Below are positions 13,000 through 23,350 of a stretch of 64,000 bases of DNA, one piece after another. Every line of letters begins with the position of its first letter. The stretch's first letter is position 1. The notes below the pieces were generated by a model. It was not told the origin of the DNA. It ran no database searches and saw only the letters and a list, made by a program, of their open reading frames with translations. The position numbers were made by a program, and so were the translations under genes. Origin of the DNA: Episyrphus balteatus (Eukaryota > Arthropoda > Insecta > Diptera > Syrphidae); NCBI RefSeq assembly GCF_945859705.1, contig NC_079136.1, positions 123,780,028-123,844,027 of the forward strand, given 5' to 3'.

Positions 13000-15900
13000 T
13001 ACGATGTTGGTGGTTGTTTTTAATTTTTTAAAAGTTGTTTCTTTTGATTAAATGTTCCTTGTGATGAATTGTCATTTATTGGGCTGACCATGATGACTTG
13101 TCATGTGATTATAGGAGCAGTGATAACTTGATTTAAAACTTCTTTGATGTTGGCTTGATATTGGCCCCATAAGTGTTGGCGGAGATGTTTTGAACAGCTC
13201 AAAGTAAAATTGTACTAAAGCTGCCTTGAACTGAATTAACATATTTGTGTCTCCATACTTTGAACTTGACCTAAACAATTAGTCTGGTTTAGGAGAAACA
13301 GGTTTTACTTTCCCAATAAATAATATCAAAACCAAGCAACAAATAAATAAATTATTTTGGGCCTTTTTATTCATCAGTCCGTAACTGGATAGGTAATATT
13401 GTCCCTCCAGCAAAACAAAGGACAACCAATAACAAATAAAACACAACACTATCAATCTTGTTCATGGACATTAGCCTTGTCCTCAACTACTACGAGTATA
13501 TATAGAATGTTTCCAAAATATTACTAATTACTAATCAAATGTACCAACAAATAGTTTTTGGGTGGGCAAACACTTTAGTAAAAGGAATAGAACATTTATT
13601 TTGAGAGAGGAAGAAGCATCAGGAACCTATTTTAAAAAATGTCAAATGCTTCATTTGCATTAACGTTCCTATATTTTGTTTCTCCCTTCTTTTTTTTTCA
13701 TTATCTTCTTTCTAACCCATCACACAAATACATAAATATTGTGTGCATGCAATGTTTCTGTTTCGGAATGGTACATATTTCCTTCAGGATAAATCTACTT
13801 CATCCTTGGTTGAAGATGAAGAAAAATAATATATCCTTGAATGCGGATGTTACGAAAAAGGAAGACGTTTCACTTTGACAACTCAGCTATACGAGTGTTT
13901 GTTCAGTTGATGCTTAGTTTATTACCCTAAATTTATCTAGATCTATATATACAAAAGCAAAATAGATATCAGCGAGAGTGAGAGAAGAGGGAGGAGTGTA
14001 TAGAACTAAAAAAAACAAAAAAAAAAGTATCTCAAAAAAAATAATCTTTGATATCTTTACGATTTTTTTTAACAATTTTTTTTTTCTTCATCGTCGTTGT
14101 CGTCGTCATCACCGCCATAGTCTCAAAAAAAACTCCTCTGGTAGCTAAGAGTATAAACGAATATCCCAGAGAGTACCTATCTACCTATAGAAGGTACATG
14201 GTATGGAGAACAGTCTTTCTTTTGAAAACTTTTCATTAATATTCGAAAAGTGTCTACGAACATTATAAGACCAAAGCAAAATACGATAAAGTACTACAAC
14301 AAGGTGTACCTCTATGCGCCCTCGTCCCGACCCGATTCCGATATTCCAACGCCATGAAATGTTCCAACGTTCTTCATGGTGATGATGATGATGATGGTAA
14401 TGGTGATGGTATATGGGCAAATGTGGGCTCAACCATCAGCCAAAACCAACTATACACCACCAACACCATACACACAACACAGAGGGCTAAGGAATTCAGA
14501 CAAAATAAAAAAAAATTACACAAAAAAAAAAAAAAAGAAAGAAAGATTTCTTTCGTTTCTAAGTAACAAGCAAACGACAAACGAAATAAAAAAAAAAAAT
14601 TACAAAAAAAAAAAAAGAAATCCTCAAAAAAAAAAAAAAGAAGCCATCAAGTAGGTACAATCTGTGTGCTTTGTCCCATATCTTATTTTGACAGTGAAAA
14701 ATGTGTTATCAAACCAACAAATCGGAGATTCGTCGAATTCACAGTGTATACAAAGGTACTATACTCGTACTCGAAGACTGACTTGTAGATATATTTATGT
14801 ATGTTATCCCAGAAAAGTGCCTATTTTATAAATCTGTTTAAGGAAGCATATCTAACATACATATCTTTTCTCTCTATAGGATTTTTTTGGTTTTGGTACG
14901 TACGTTACGTTTACGTATATAAATACATTTTTTTTTTTTTTTTTGATTTTTTTTTTTTTTTTGTAAGTAGGTTTATGTAGAAGAGGACTGAAGTTTTTTT
15001 TTTATTATTTTTGTCAAGAATAAATCATCTTGATTTGTCAAAGGAAAAAAAAAAAGTTGAAATCATTTTTTAAAGATTACGAATTCATTTCGCTGCTGGA
15101 GAAGGCAAAACATTTAAAACATTTTAGAGTTTTCCCATCTTGCTTTAAAGAGAGGTGTTATTATAGTTATTTTTGGAAATTAAAACTATATTTTAGTTTT
15201 TTTGTGTTTTTTATTAACAAATCATTTTGTTTTCGTAACATTTTGTATTTCAAATGTAATTTGCAATTCAAAAAGTTACTTTTTTTTATTTTGGCTTTAT
15301 ATCAATTTCAAAATTTGGCCTTATTGCGATTTTTAGGAAATATATTTCACCCATGACCAAGTAAAATAACTCTAATTCGGCATTATATTACTTTCTCAGT
15401 TTTATTATATAAAACAAAATTCAAAATACGGGGATTTTTCCGAACATGAACAACTTTTCGCCCGGAACTCATAAAAAAGAAAAAGTAAAATTAAATTTTT
15501 TTTGGTTAGAATCTTGTTCACGTGAAACTCAGATAGGGCTGAATATTAAACCAAAAAATCACGAGGTTTTATTTAATCAAACTTCCTTAAACTAGGATTG
15601 TAAACGTTCCTGTTCTCAAATTCTTAAAAAAAGGCCAGGGACAAAGGTCCAGAGGACATAAGTTTATAATGGATTAATATCTCGCCTGGGTAGAACATAA
15701 CTTACAATTTGATTATGGACTTGTAGTCCCCTAAAGTGGGATACACATAAGTCCATATTTTTTTTTTTTTTTTTAAAGCATATTTCCAATAATTCTACCT
15801 CTGCTATTATAGATACTTAGCCAGTGATGATGCAAAAATATTAAAGGTTATTAATGCAAAGCAAGTGAGTTTTGTATGGGAAAACTGCCCTCTGCAGCCC

Positions 15901-16180
15901 CTTCACTATATCCTTTTAAAAATAAATAAAATATTTAATTGTATTTCCTTGAACTCTAAAAACAAGATTCTACCCAACTAATTACTATACTAATTACAAC
16001 TCAATAAAGTTCTTCTTTTTCAAAAAAAAACTATATATAAAATATAATAATTTTTTCATAAAAATTTTGATTAAATGTTGAAGAATTTAAGAAAAAATAT
16101 GTTGCAGTCGTATCTTTGCTTAGTTCTCATAGCTAAAAACAGCCTATAATAACAAATTTAAAAATGAAATTGGAAAATGA
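13000..16180. other. non-coding stretch, probably intron
   Basis: Holds (GAT)n near 14376-14395, many A/T homopolymers (14510-14640) and moderately complex unique sequence at 13560-13880 and 14240-14340. Nothing assignable. Confidence 0.4.
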
Positions 16181-16952
16181 TTATCCAAAGAGAAAAGTTA
16201 TTCCAAAACAATTTGTTTTTTTTTTTGTGAAAGTATTTTTATCCAAATGAGAAGTAGACAACAACTGTCTACTGTCTTTTGGATATTTCCAAACAAAACT
16301 ATTATCCGAGCGTTTATACAACAATTTTGAGAAGTAGGCAGATATGAAAATAATTGTGTTTCTTTTTTATATTTTATCCGCTCCATTATCCGAAAAGCAA
16401 AGTACAATAATAAACTTTTTAGATTTAATTATTTTGAAAAGCTTTTCAAGGAGTTTGTATTCAAGTACTTCAATTGCGATTTTTCAAAAGATATTTTTAT
16501 CCGGATAATATTATTGAATTTCATATCAATCAAACACTGTACTCAGCAAAGCTTTGTTTCATATTCTTAACATTTTAAAGATTTTATCCGCATGATTTTA
16601 AAACAACGGATAATATATTTTCACATCAAATAATATACTTTCCATTTCCATATGATGAGATCAATTGCTCGTAGAAAAAAAAATTGAAAATACGAGTGAC
16701 CTTAGCCAATTTTGTGTTTCCAACGGATTATCCAGAGTTCAAATTGCATAAATAATATTTGCATATAAAATGTCTGATTTGGTTTTTATTATTTATAGAC
16801 TATTTCTAAGTAAATTCTGCTGTTTGTCTCATTTATTTAATAACAATATTTTTGACAATTTCAATATCCGAATACATATTTCACTTACGGATAAAGCTTT
16901 GTGCACTGCTCTCAATGAGCTATTCAGTTAAATGTGTTTGTTTTCTTATCCG
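16181..16952. promoter_or_regulatory. homotypic cluster of TTATCC(G)/(C)GGATAA motifs, candidate enhancer
   Basis: The core TTATCC or its complement occurs at 16181, 16239, 16302, 16374, 16386, 16497, 16503 (reverse), 16584, 16618 (reverse), 16728, 16889 (reverse) and 16946. Most are extended to TTATCCG. The pair at 16497-16508 forms the perfect palindrome TTATCCGGATAA, and 16725-16733 reads GGATTATCC. At this base composition about one chance copy would be expected. The sites are in both orientations and unevenly spaced, so this is not a tandem repeat. The cluster lies in the presumed first intron of the minus-strand regulator gene. The core resembles K50-homeodomain (TAATCC) and GATA-like sites without matching either well; the factor is unknown. 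Confidence 0.5.
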
Positions 16953-17287
16953 AGTTAGTTTCCACTCTGCTTCTTGAAAGAACAATAACCATGATTGATT
17001 AAAACAGTAGATTTGCTTGACATTAAAATATTTGGTTCATTTTTATACGGGACATATAGCCAACAAATGCGTTCCACAAATGACATTGAAATCGCCATGC
17101 CATATATTTATTCTTTACAACATACACATTTTACCAAGAAATTTTGTCAATCACATTTGCGTGTCACTTTTGAAACACATTTTAGTTTGCAATATTTGCT
17201 TTTTAATTGTTTATAAAGTACCCTTTTAAAGTACCTATCAAATCTACAAAATTTTAGTTATTAGACAAAGAACCTTATTTAAATTAC

Positions 17288-17742
17288 CTTCTTCTTTTTG
17301 ATTGTGAGGCAGATAGTTCCGTAAGTTGTTGTTGTTGTTGTTGTTGTTGTGAATCAACATGATGATGTAAATCAACATGCATATTAGATCCCATTCCACC
17401 TCCACCACCTCCTCCTAAATCACCACCCGTTACTGAATTCCCAGATAAATTTGATCCTGGCGAAGGTACAACAACATTACTAATATGTGAATTATGATTT
17501 GGGGCAACCATTCCACCAGCAACAGCTGCCCCAATTGTTGATATCGATGTGGAGGCCGTCGACAAGGGACTAGGACTACTTAAATTATGATGCGTCGTTG
17601 GTTGATGGTGAGGCGATGATGATGATGTAGCTGCTGCTGCTGCTGCTTGTAAATATGCCGGCGATATACCATAATGATGATGGGCGGCAGGATGACCAAC
17701 AACCCCACCATCGGGTGGTGGTGGCGATGCATACGTGTACAT
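17288..17742 (-). CDS. first coding exon of a low-complexity, transcription-regulator-like gene (partial)
   Basis: The exon opens with ATG at 17742-17740 and reads 151 codons plus two bases to a clean donor (AAG|GTAATT, exon end 17288, phase 2). The peptide begins MYTYASPPPPDGG, then has a His cluster, an Ala6 run near residue 33, Ser/His/Thr-rich sequence, a Gly7 run near 115, another His stretch and a Gln8 run near 131, and ends SQSKRR at the splice. Such homopolymer tracts are typical of N-terminal regions of insect transcription factors and RNA-binding regulators, but no DNA- or RNA-binding domain is in view, so the function is inferred from composition only. The remaining exons must lie below 17288; I found none in 1-17287, so the first intron is probably longer than 17 kb. 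A dense TTATCCG motif cluster starts about 335 bases inside the intron. I do not recognise the gene. Confidence 0.75.
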
Positions 17743-18440
17743 CGTACTTAGCTCATATGGTTCCAGCTTGCTAATTTATATATGTACTATATTTCTCAAC
17801 TCGGAAGAGGTTTTGTGTAATTTAAGTTTTGTTTTTTTTTTTGTTCTTTTTTTTTTCTACTACCTACTTCTTAGCTGTTTTTCATTTAAAATTTAAAAAA
17901 AAGAGGTCACTGCACAGCGAAGAACATCACACTCCTCTCTATACACTATAGTACAGCACCCGTGAATATGTACACTTTCCAAGAAGAACAAAAAAAAAAC
18001 AATACTTCACTGCAACAAAATGAATGCATTAAGCAGCAAAAAAATACTTTTTTTTTTTTAGCTTCACGGGGCGCGGGTTAGGCACAGTGGGGCGGCGCGG
18101 TGAGAGGAGGTGGCGTCGGACACGGGTAAAGAGAAGGGTGGTGTAAGTATAGGTATGGGCGACAGTAAGCAGAAACTTAAATCAGTTTTTTTTTACTGAC
18201 TTGGTGGATTTTTGTGCTTTTTTTGTTTTGTTTCATGGAATATAATAGAAAAACTCTCTTATATTTAATTGTTTATGAATGCATTTTGACAAAAAAAAAA
18301 AAAAACAACAACGAAACAATAGTGTAACGTAACAACAAGAGTATGAGTATGTAAACAATTTTTCTAAAACTGCAGCCAGCACACTCAACACAACGAACGA
18401 ACGGCAGCTCAGCTAGTAGGTAAGCTACTAGCATTCAGAG
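17743..18440 (-). promoter_or_regulatory. probable 5' UTR and promoter region of the minus-strand regulator gene
   Basis: Sequence immediately upstream of the minus-strand start codon. It contains an unusually GC-rich block (about 18061-18140, including GGGGCGGCGCGG) in otherwise very AT-rich surroundings, followed by CA- and ACGAACGAACGG-rich sequence near 18370-18410. GC-rich leaders and promoters upstream of developmental regulators are common in flies. The start site cannot be placed from sequence alone; the assignment rests on position and composition. Confidence 0.4.
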
Positions 18441-20294
18441 CTTATAGTAGAGTCTGTCACCTTGAAAAAAATTGTACCCGATGCCATATTCCCATTAAAA
18501 CACACAAAAACGTCAGTATGCTATACAACAAACTGCCACTCTGCTAGCCCCAGCAGTATTTTGTTTACTGTGTTAGTTGTTGCATTCTCTAAAAATTATT
18601 CAACGATTTTTTGTTTTAATAAATTTTTTTTCAATGCAATTTTTGCTGTTATTGCTCTTTTTTTTAAATTGAGAAGAAAGAAAACAAAAAAAAAACGATT
18701 GATTTGATTTGTATTAGAAATGTAGAGAGAGAGCGAATTTGTTAGGTAGTTTAGAGCTTTTTTTTTTGTTGTTCGTAAATGCAATTTTGTTGTATTATAT
18801 TTTATAAATTGGACGACGACGACGGATTGATGATTTTGTGGGCGTGGAGGGATTGTTTCCGTTTAATATTTTATTTTTAAATCATAAAACTTGTCAAAAA
18901 TACGACCGACACACTGGTATTTCCATCAAAAAATAAAGGTCGTTAGACTCAAAAAGAAACCCAATAATTCTATTGTGTTTTTTTTTTATATCACACGTGT
19001 TATTTTATTTGAATGCCGAGACAGGTTGGTAGTTTTTTTTTTATCGTTATCCTGCCAACCGACTTATACCGCAACTCTAAACTCACTAATTCAAAAAGAG
19101 ACTTCTGCTATGGCTGTCAGACACTGTCACAGTTCACAACAGAGTGAAAATGTGAAAAAAAACCAACCAAAAAGGGAAAATAACACTCATTTTGGAGTGG
19201 AGTGATGGTGGTGAATCGTGAATGCTGGTGCTGGTGAGTGAGAGTTTGAGCAGTATAAAGAAGCTAGTCCAGGGATGTACAATGATTTCTTTTATGGAGT
19301 AAATGTTTAGATTATGTAGTTGCAAGAGGATATTTTTAAAACTAAAGACTGTCAATTAAGCTTTGAAAAGGGTTTGTGAAGAACTTATTTGGATAATTTT
19401 CACTTTTGAAAATAATTGATTCTTCTTTAATAATTGTGATATGAAAAATGTATCTTATCAGACAATTTCAAGTAGAATATTGACAAGGTTTTTAATACGA
19501 TTGTTTAATTGGTGAACTTTAATTATTTTAGAAAATAGTATCATAAAATGTGATTATTTTTAGCAAAAAATAATGTTTAATCAACACCATGAAACTCTGA
19601 TTTTTATTAATTTTGAGAAAACTATTTAAATGCGTTTAATTTGAATCGCTGCACCGATAACTATTTGGCTGATCTGTCAGAAAAATTTAGTGCACTTATT
19701 TAAAATATCGTCTATGACAACCTCATTCTTGGATTCGAAATTAAAAGCTAATTTATGTGACTTATTGACCCACCCACGTATTCTACAACTAGCGGATTCA
19801 ATTATTTTTCTCAGTTCTTTATGTGTTGGTGCTGAATTCCAATTTTAACTTTCTTTCTTCTTCCAGATATGGCTTTACAACAAAATCTGTGATGAGTTAT
19901 TTGACCAAGTGTTTACTTAATTAAAGATGTTTGAGAAAGTTCCAATTTTTTTCTCATCGGAAAAAAATTGGAATTTTGTCATAAAACTATGCTTATCGTT
20001 TTCAATAAAAACATTTAAATTTTCAGCAACAATTACATCTTAATGTTTCTATAGATTTACAGAGCCATGTAATATTTTAAGTTATCTTACTGAAAACCAT
20101 AGCAGCAAGCGTTTTTTTTTTATTTTGTGTTGTTTTACGTGCTCTCGTAAAATTGAATATTCAATTTTTATTTTTTAAACTAGCCTAGCCATACATATTA
20201 TTCGAGAACCAAGCTTTTATATAAATTATTTATGTCTCCAAAAACCAAGCAACAAACCGGCTACATGCTTACTATTTTCTTAAATAGGGTCGTA
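18441..20294. other. intergenic stretch upstream of the minus-strand regulator gene
   Basis: Contains GACGACGACGACGG (18815), GAGAGAGAGCG (18725) and GTGAATGCTGGTGCTGGTGA (19214). These could be upstream regulatory DNA. No coding evidence. Confidence 0.35.
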
Positions 20295-20573
20295 ATTTGA
20301 CTTATTAACTGTATCTGCCACAGAACCGTTTCCTTGATTTATGACTATCTCTTAAACGACCTAACCGATTTCAAAGAAAATTTTTGTACACAAATTTTTA
20401 TGTACATACATAAGCTAGCTAAATAATATGAAAATCAAGAACAAAATTTAATTTTTTTTTTTCTTTTTGAAAAATCGATTTTTCGAAAATGGACGATGAA
20501 TTTTGAAACTTTGTTTTTATATGCCGATTGAATTTTTTTTGTAATATGCAATTTTTTTTAAATATGTATGTAC

Positions 20574-21821
20574 TAGGGATGTTGCGAATATTCGCATGAA
20601 TTGGGATATTCGCATCCGCAATAATCAATGCGGATTTTCATGCGGATGCAAAGAAGTTGCGACAAGAAAGAAGTTGGGTGGAGCCGGTGATTGGCGCGTA
20701 CCAATGGGATTCACACCGAGTAATGGTCTGTGACTTATTTTTTCTCAGCAAAACACAGAAAAAATGCAAAATTCTTAATTTGATAACCCGTTTTCACTAG
20801 AACCCAAATTAGGCAATTTCGCAAATTATCTTATTTCGAATTTCAAATTGTATAGGAACTGGCTTTTAATAGAGATCTTTCTTTCCGAAAAAAAAGGGCC
20901 AGTGCTAGTGAAGCCTTTAATTTCTACCCACTCCACAAGGCAGTTTTCCTACGGATAGGGAACTGTTATTTAGTAGCGCGGGCTTAATTAACCAACTTCT
21001 GTGTAAACGACTTGATGCAGAGAAGGTGGGGGTATTACTTTTTACTAAGTCTAATGTACCTCTTTTTAATTTCTCTCACTAAACACAAATAATAAAAATG
21101 TTGCAGGAGGCCATGGCACAGAGGAATATGTAGATGACTGCAGAGCCAGGCATCGTGGGTTCGAACCCAACGATCGGCTCAGAACTTTTTTCTAAATCTA
21201 AACCAGAATAACTGAAGCCACTTGTGCGATAACATGAGACAATTATCAACGATGTCTCCCCTCTGTGCTACGTAGTTATGTTATATGGAGGGCTAAAAGC
21301 TAAAGTGAACCACATTCACATAAAGTGAATTCGGAGATATAACGAGTTAAAGTAAATACGTTTCCATTGATTCTTATGGCGAATATTTTTTTTTCGAACA
21401 AATGACAATTTGTCATTTGATCACTTTTTGATCAAACTAATGAAAGACTTTTGTAGAGTCAAACCTTGCGCAGATTTTGGAACTAGATTTGGATTTTGTT
21501 TTTCTTTTTTTTGACTTGGTCCGTTTCAGTTGTGAAGCCTCCATATGTGTTTCTGTTGTTCTTTCTGTTCTTGTGCTTTATCAGCCAAATGGACTAAGTT
21601 TCCGAAGCTGTATGTGTGTCTTGTCCGTAGATTAATCTTCGGATTAAGTTAATATGTAATGTAATGTAATGTAAAAATGTTATTTATAACTGTATCATTA
21701 TTTTAATTCATTTATATAAATTTTTATATATGATCATAAACATCCGCATCCGCATTTGCAGATGTTAACTTTCAAAAATCCGCATCCGCATCTGAAAAAA
21801 TTCACATCCGCAACATCCCTA
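20574..21821. mobile_element. hAT-like nonautonomous element with 8-bp TSD
   Basis: Termini TAGGGATGTTGCGAATAT... and ...CGCAACATCCCTA are flanked by a perfect 8-bp direct duplication GTATGTAC (20566-20573 and 21822-21829), the hAT signature. Subterminal regions carry many copies of ATCCGCAT/ATGCGGAT in both orientations, as hAT transposase-binding regions do. There is no transposase frame. Its 1248 bp include a nested 569-bp SINE, so the element was about 670 bp when it inserted. Confidence 0.85.
21103..21671 (+). mobile_element. tRNA-headed SINE nested inside the hAT-like element
   Basis: The head has an A-box-like TGGCACAGAGGA (near 21113) and a perfect B box, GGGTTCGAACCCA (21160-21172), in a T-arm-like stem CGTGGGTTCGAACCCAACG, as in RNA polymerase III promoters of tRNA-derived SINEs. 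The body is unrelated to tRNA, and the 3' end is a short tandem tail (ATGTA)n, 21653-21671. The whole unit is flanked by a 10-bp TSD, TAAAAATGTT (21093-21102 and 21672-21681), showing target-primed insertion. It is younger than its hAT host. Confidence 0.8.
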
Positions 21822-22200
21822 GTATGTACCTACCTAATTAAAATTTTTTTTTTAATTTTTCATAAAATTATTAAAAATATTCTTCAAAATAAAAATAACA
21901 ATTTCTTCAATGAATTTGTATATCAAATTCTTAACTTTTCCCATAAGACAAATATGTGCTGCTCAGTATAGCCGATTCGACAAAAATAAACATTAAAAAC
22001 TAGATAACTTTCAAAAAGCATACAAATTTTAAAATTTTCTCTTTAGTCTTATCAAATTAGCAAAAATAGCCAAATTAATTAGGTAAAAGTTAAAAAATTG
22101 TTGGTGATCTAAATTGCGGCATACTATAGTTCACATTAGATTTTTATCAAAAAATCTATGCAAGTTGAGCTGAATATAAACAAAATTTGTGTATTGACAA

Positions 22201-22258
22201 GGTGTATCACAATAAGTCATCTGATGAGTCCAACTGAGCTCCACCGAGACGAAACGCC
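22201..22258 (+). ncRNA. hammerhead-ribozyme-like fold (candidate, possibly degenerate)
   Basis: Core CTGATGA (22221-22227) and GAAA (22251-22254) are separated by a GTC/GAC stem II (22228-22230 with 22248-22250, 17-nt loop). Stem III pairs GGTGT (22201-22205) with ACGCC (22254-22258), one G-U wobble, and supplies the required U16.1-A15.1 pair. Stem I is a 5-bp hairpin (22206-22210 with 22216-22220, loop AATAA) with one C-C mismatch. The predicted cleavage position is near 22205/22206. The order III-I-core-II-GAAA-III is that of type III hammerheads. The stem I mismatch and the crowded junction make activity uncertain. Confidence 0.4.
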
Positions 22259-22979
22259 AAATAACACTGGTAGGCAACGAAAATAGAGCTTGAACCAAAC
22301 CATACTTTTCTAAAGGATTTGTATTTGCTGATTCCGAAGTCAAAATTTCACTGGCACGTCACATTTTTTAAATATTTGAATATTAACAGGTCCAAAACGC
22401 GTTTTTTTTTTTTGTGAATTTTGGCGTTGAATTATCACCGTTAAATTTTTTACTGCAAAACTACTTATGCAATTTTAAAAAGCTATATTTTATCGTCTTT
22501 AATATGTTTATTTTTTCACAAAATTATTTTTTTCTAAAAAGATATTTGAAATAAAATTTATGATATCTCAAAATCTTAGTGGTTAACGTAACTTAAATGT
22601 TTTTTGAAGCAGATTTGAAGTAAACTCCAGTTTTCGACTAATGATTTGGATAAAAAAAAAGCAAAATAATTCGGAAAAATATATATTTTACACCAAATAT
22701 CAAAAAGCATTTAATTAAAAATTAGTTTTTGAGACTCTAAAGCGAAAAAAGTGATGAGTAAGGGTCAAAAACTCCACGTGATGGAATAAATCTGTAAACA
22801 GTTTTGAATTCAGCACACTCAAGTTAATTAAAATCACATAACAGAGTTTTTGCTTCCGACTTTTTTTGATTTTTGCCGGCCAGTGTAATTTAACAAGTCT
22901 AATAATTAATATAGTGCTTATTTTTCTATATTACTATTTCATTCTGTATTATATAGAATCATATAATAAAACGGCAAAC

Positions 22980-23350
22980 ACTTATTTTGTGGTACAAAAT
23001 ACGCGGCCCACAAAAACCGAAGGGGCATAAATTATATACCGAACGATAGGAAATTTTATCTAGATGTGCAGAATGTATACTTTGTTTATTTTTTTTTTAC
23101 CGAAATAGATAAAAACAATAAATTAAAATTGAGGAAAAAAACAAAAACAAATGTGCTGAACCACGCCCTCTCCCTTCTCGAAGTGTAAACTTCTAAAAGC
23201 AAAGACGAGAACCTTCGAAGACATTCTCGAATTTCGAATAAAATTAAGTGTTGCATATTCTTAGTAGTAAATAAAGTGATTTATATAGTGTGCTTATTTG
23301 GGCATAAATAAAAGTTACAATTGGCACTCGAATTTTGAGTGCGGGGTCGG
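22980..23350 (+). repeat. possible LTR-retrotransposon LTR end and primer-binding region
   Basis: TATA-like and AATAAA-bearing sequence runs into AAAAGTTACAATTGGCACTC, which resembles the LTR/primer-binding junction (ACAATTGGCG...) of fly gypsy-group elements. Upstream are TTCTCGAA/TTCGAA palindromes (23176-23240). No gag-pol sequence follows, and the left LTR boundary is not found. Confidence 0.25.

Larger units (their letters stand above)
20295..22010 (+). repeat. older DINE-like repeat interrupted by the hAT-like element
   Basis: ACTGTATCTGCCACAGAACC and the ACCGATTTCAAAGAAAATTT block on the left, and AAAATT/ATTCTTCAAAAT sequence on the right, follow the order of the 9268-10275 copy. The 8-bp TSD of the hAT insertion interrupts it at 20566-21829. 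It is diverged, so it is older than its insertion. Confidence 0.5.

Noticed and set aside
21103..21180. Possible functional tRNA gene
   Set aside because: The B box is perfect but no acceptor stem or anticodon arm closes; it is the head of a SINE with its own TSD.
22351..22887. CACTGGC...GCCAGTG pair that could be another PIF/Harbinger-like element
   Set aside because: Only about 7-8 bp of terminal match and the flanking triplets (TTT versus TAA) do not form a duplication.
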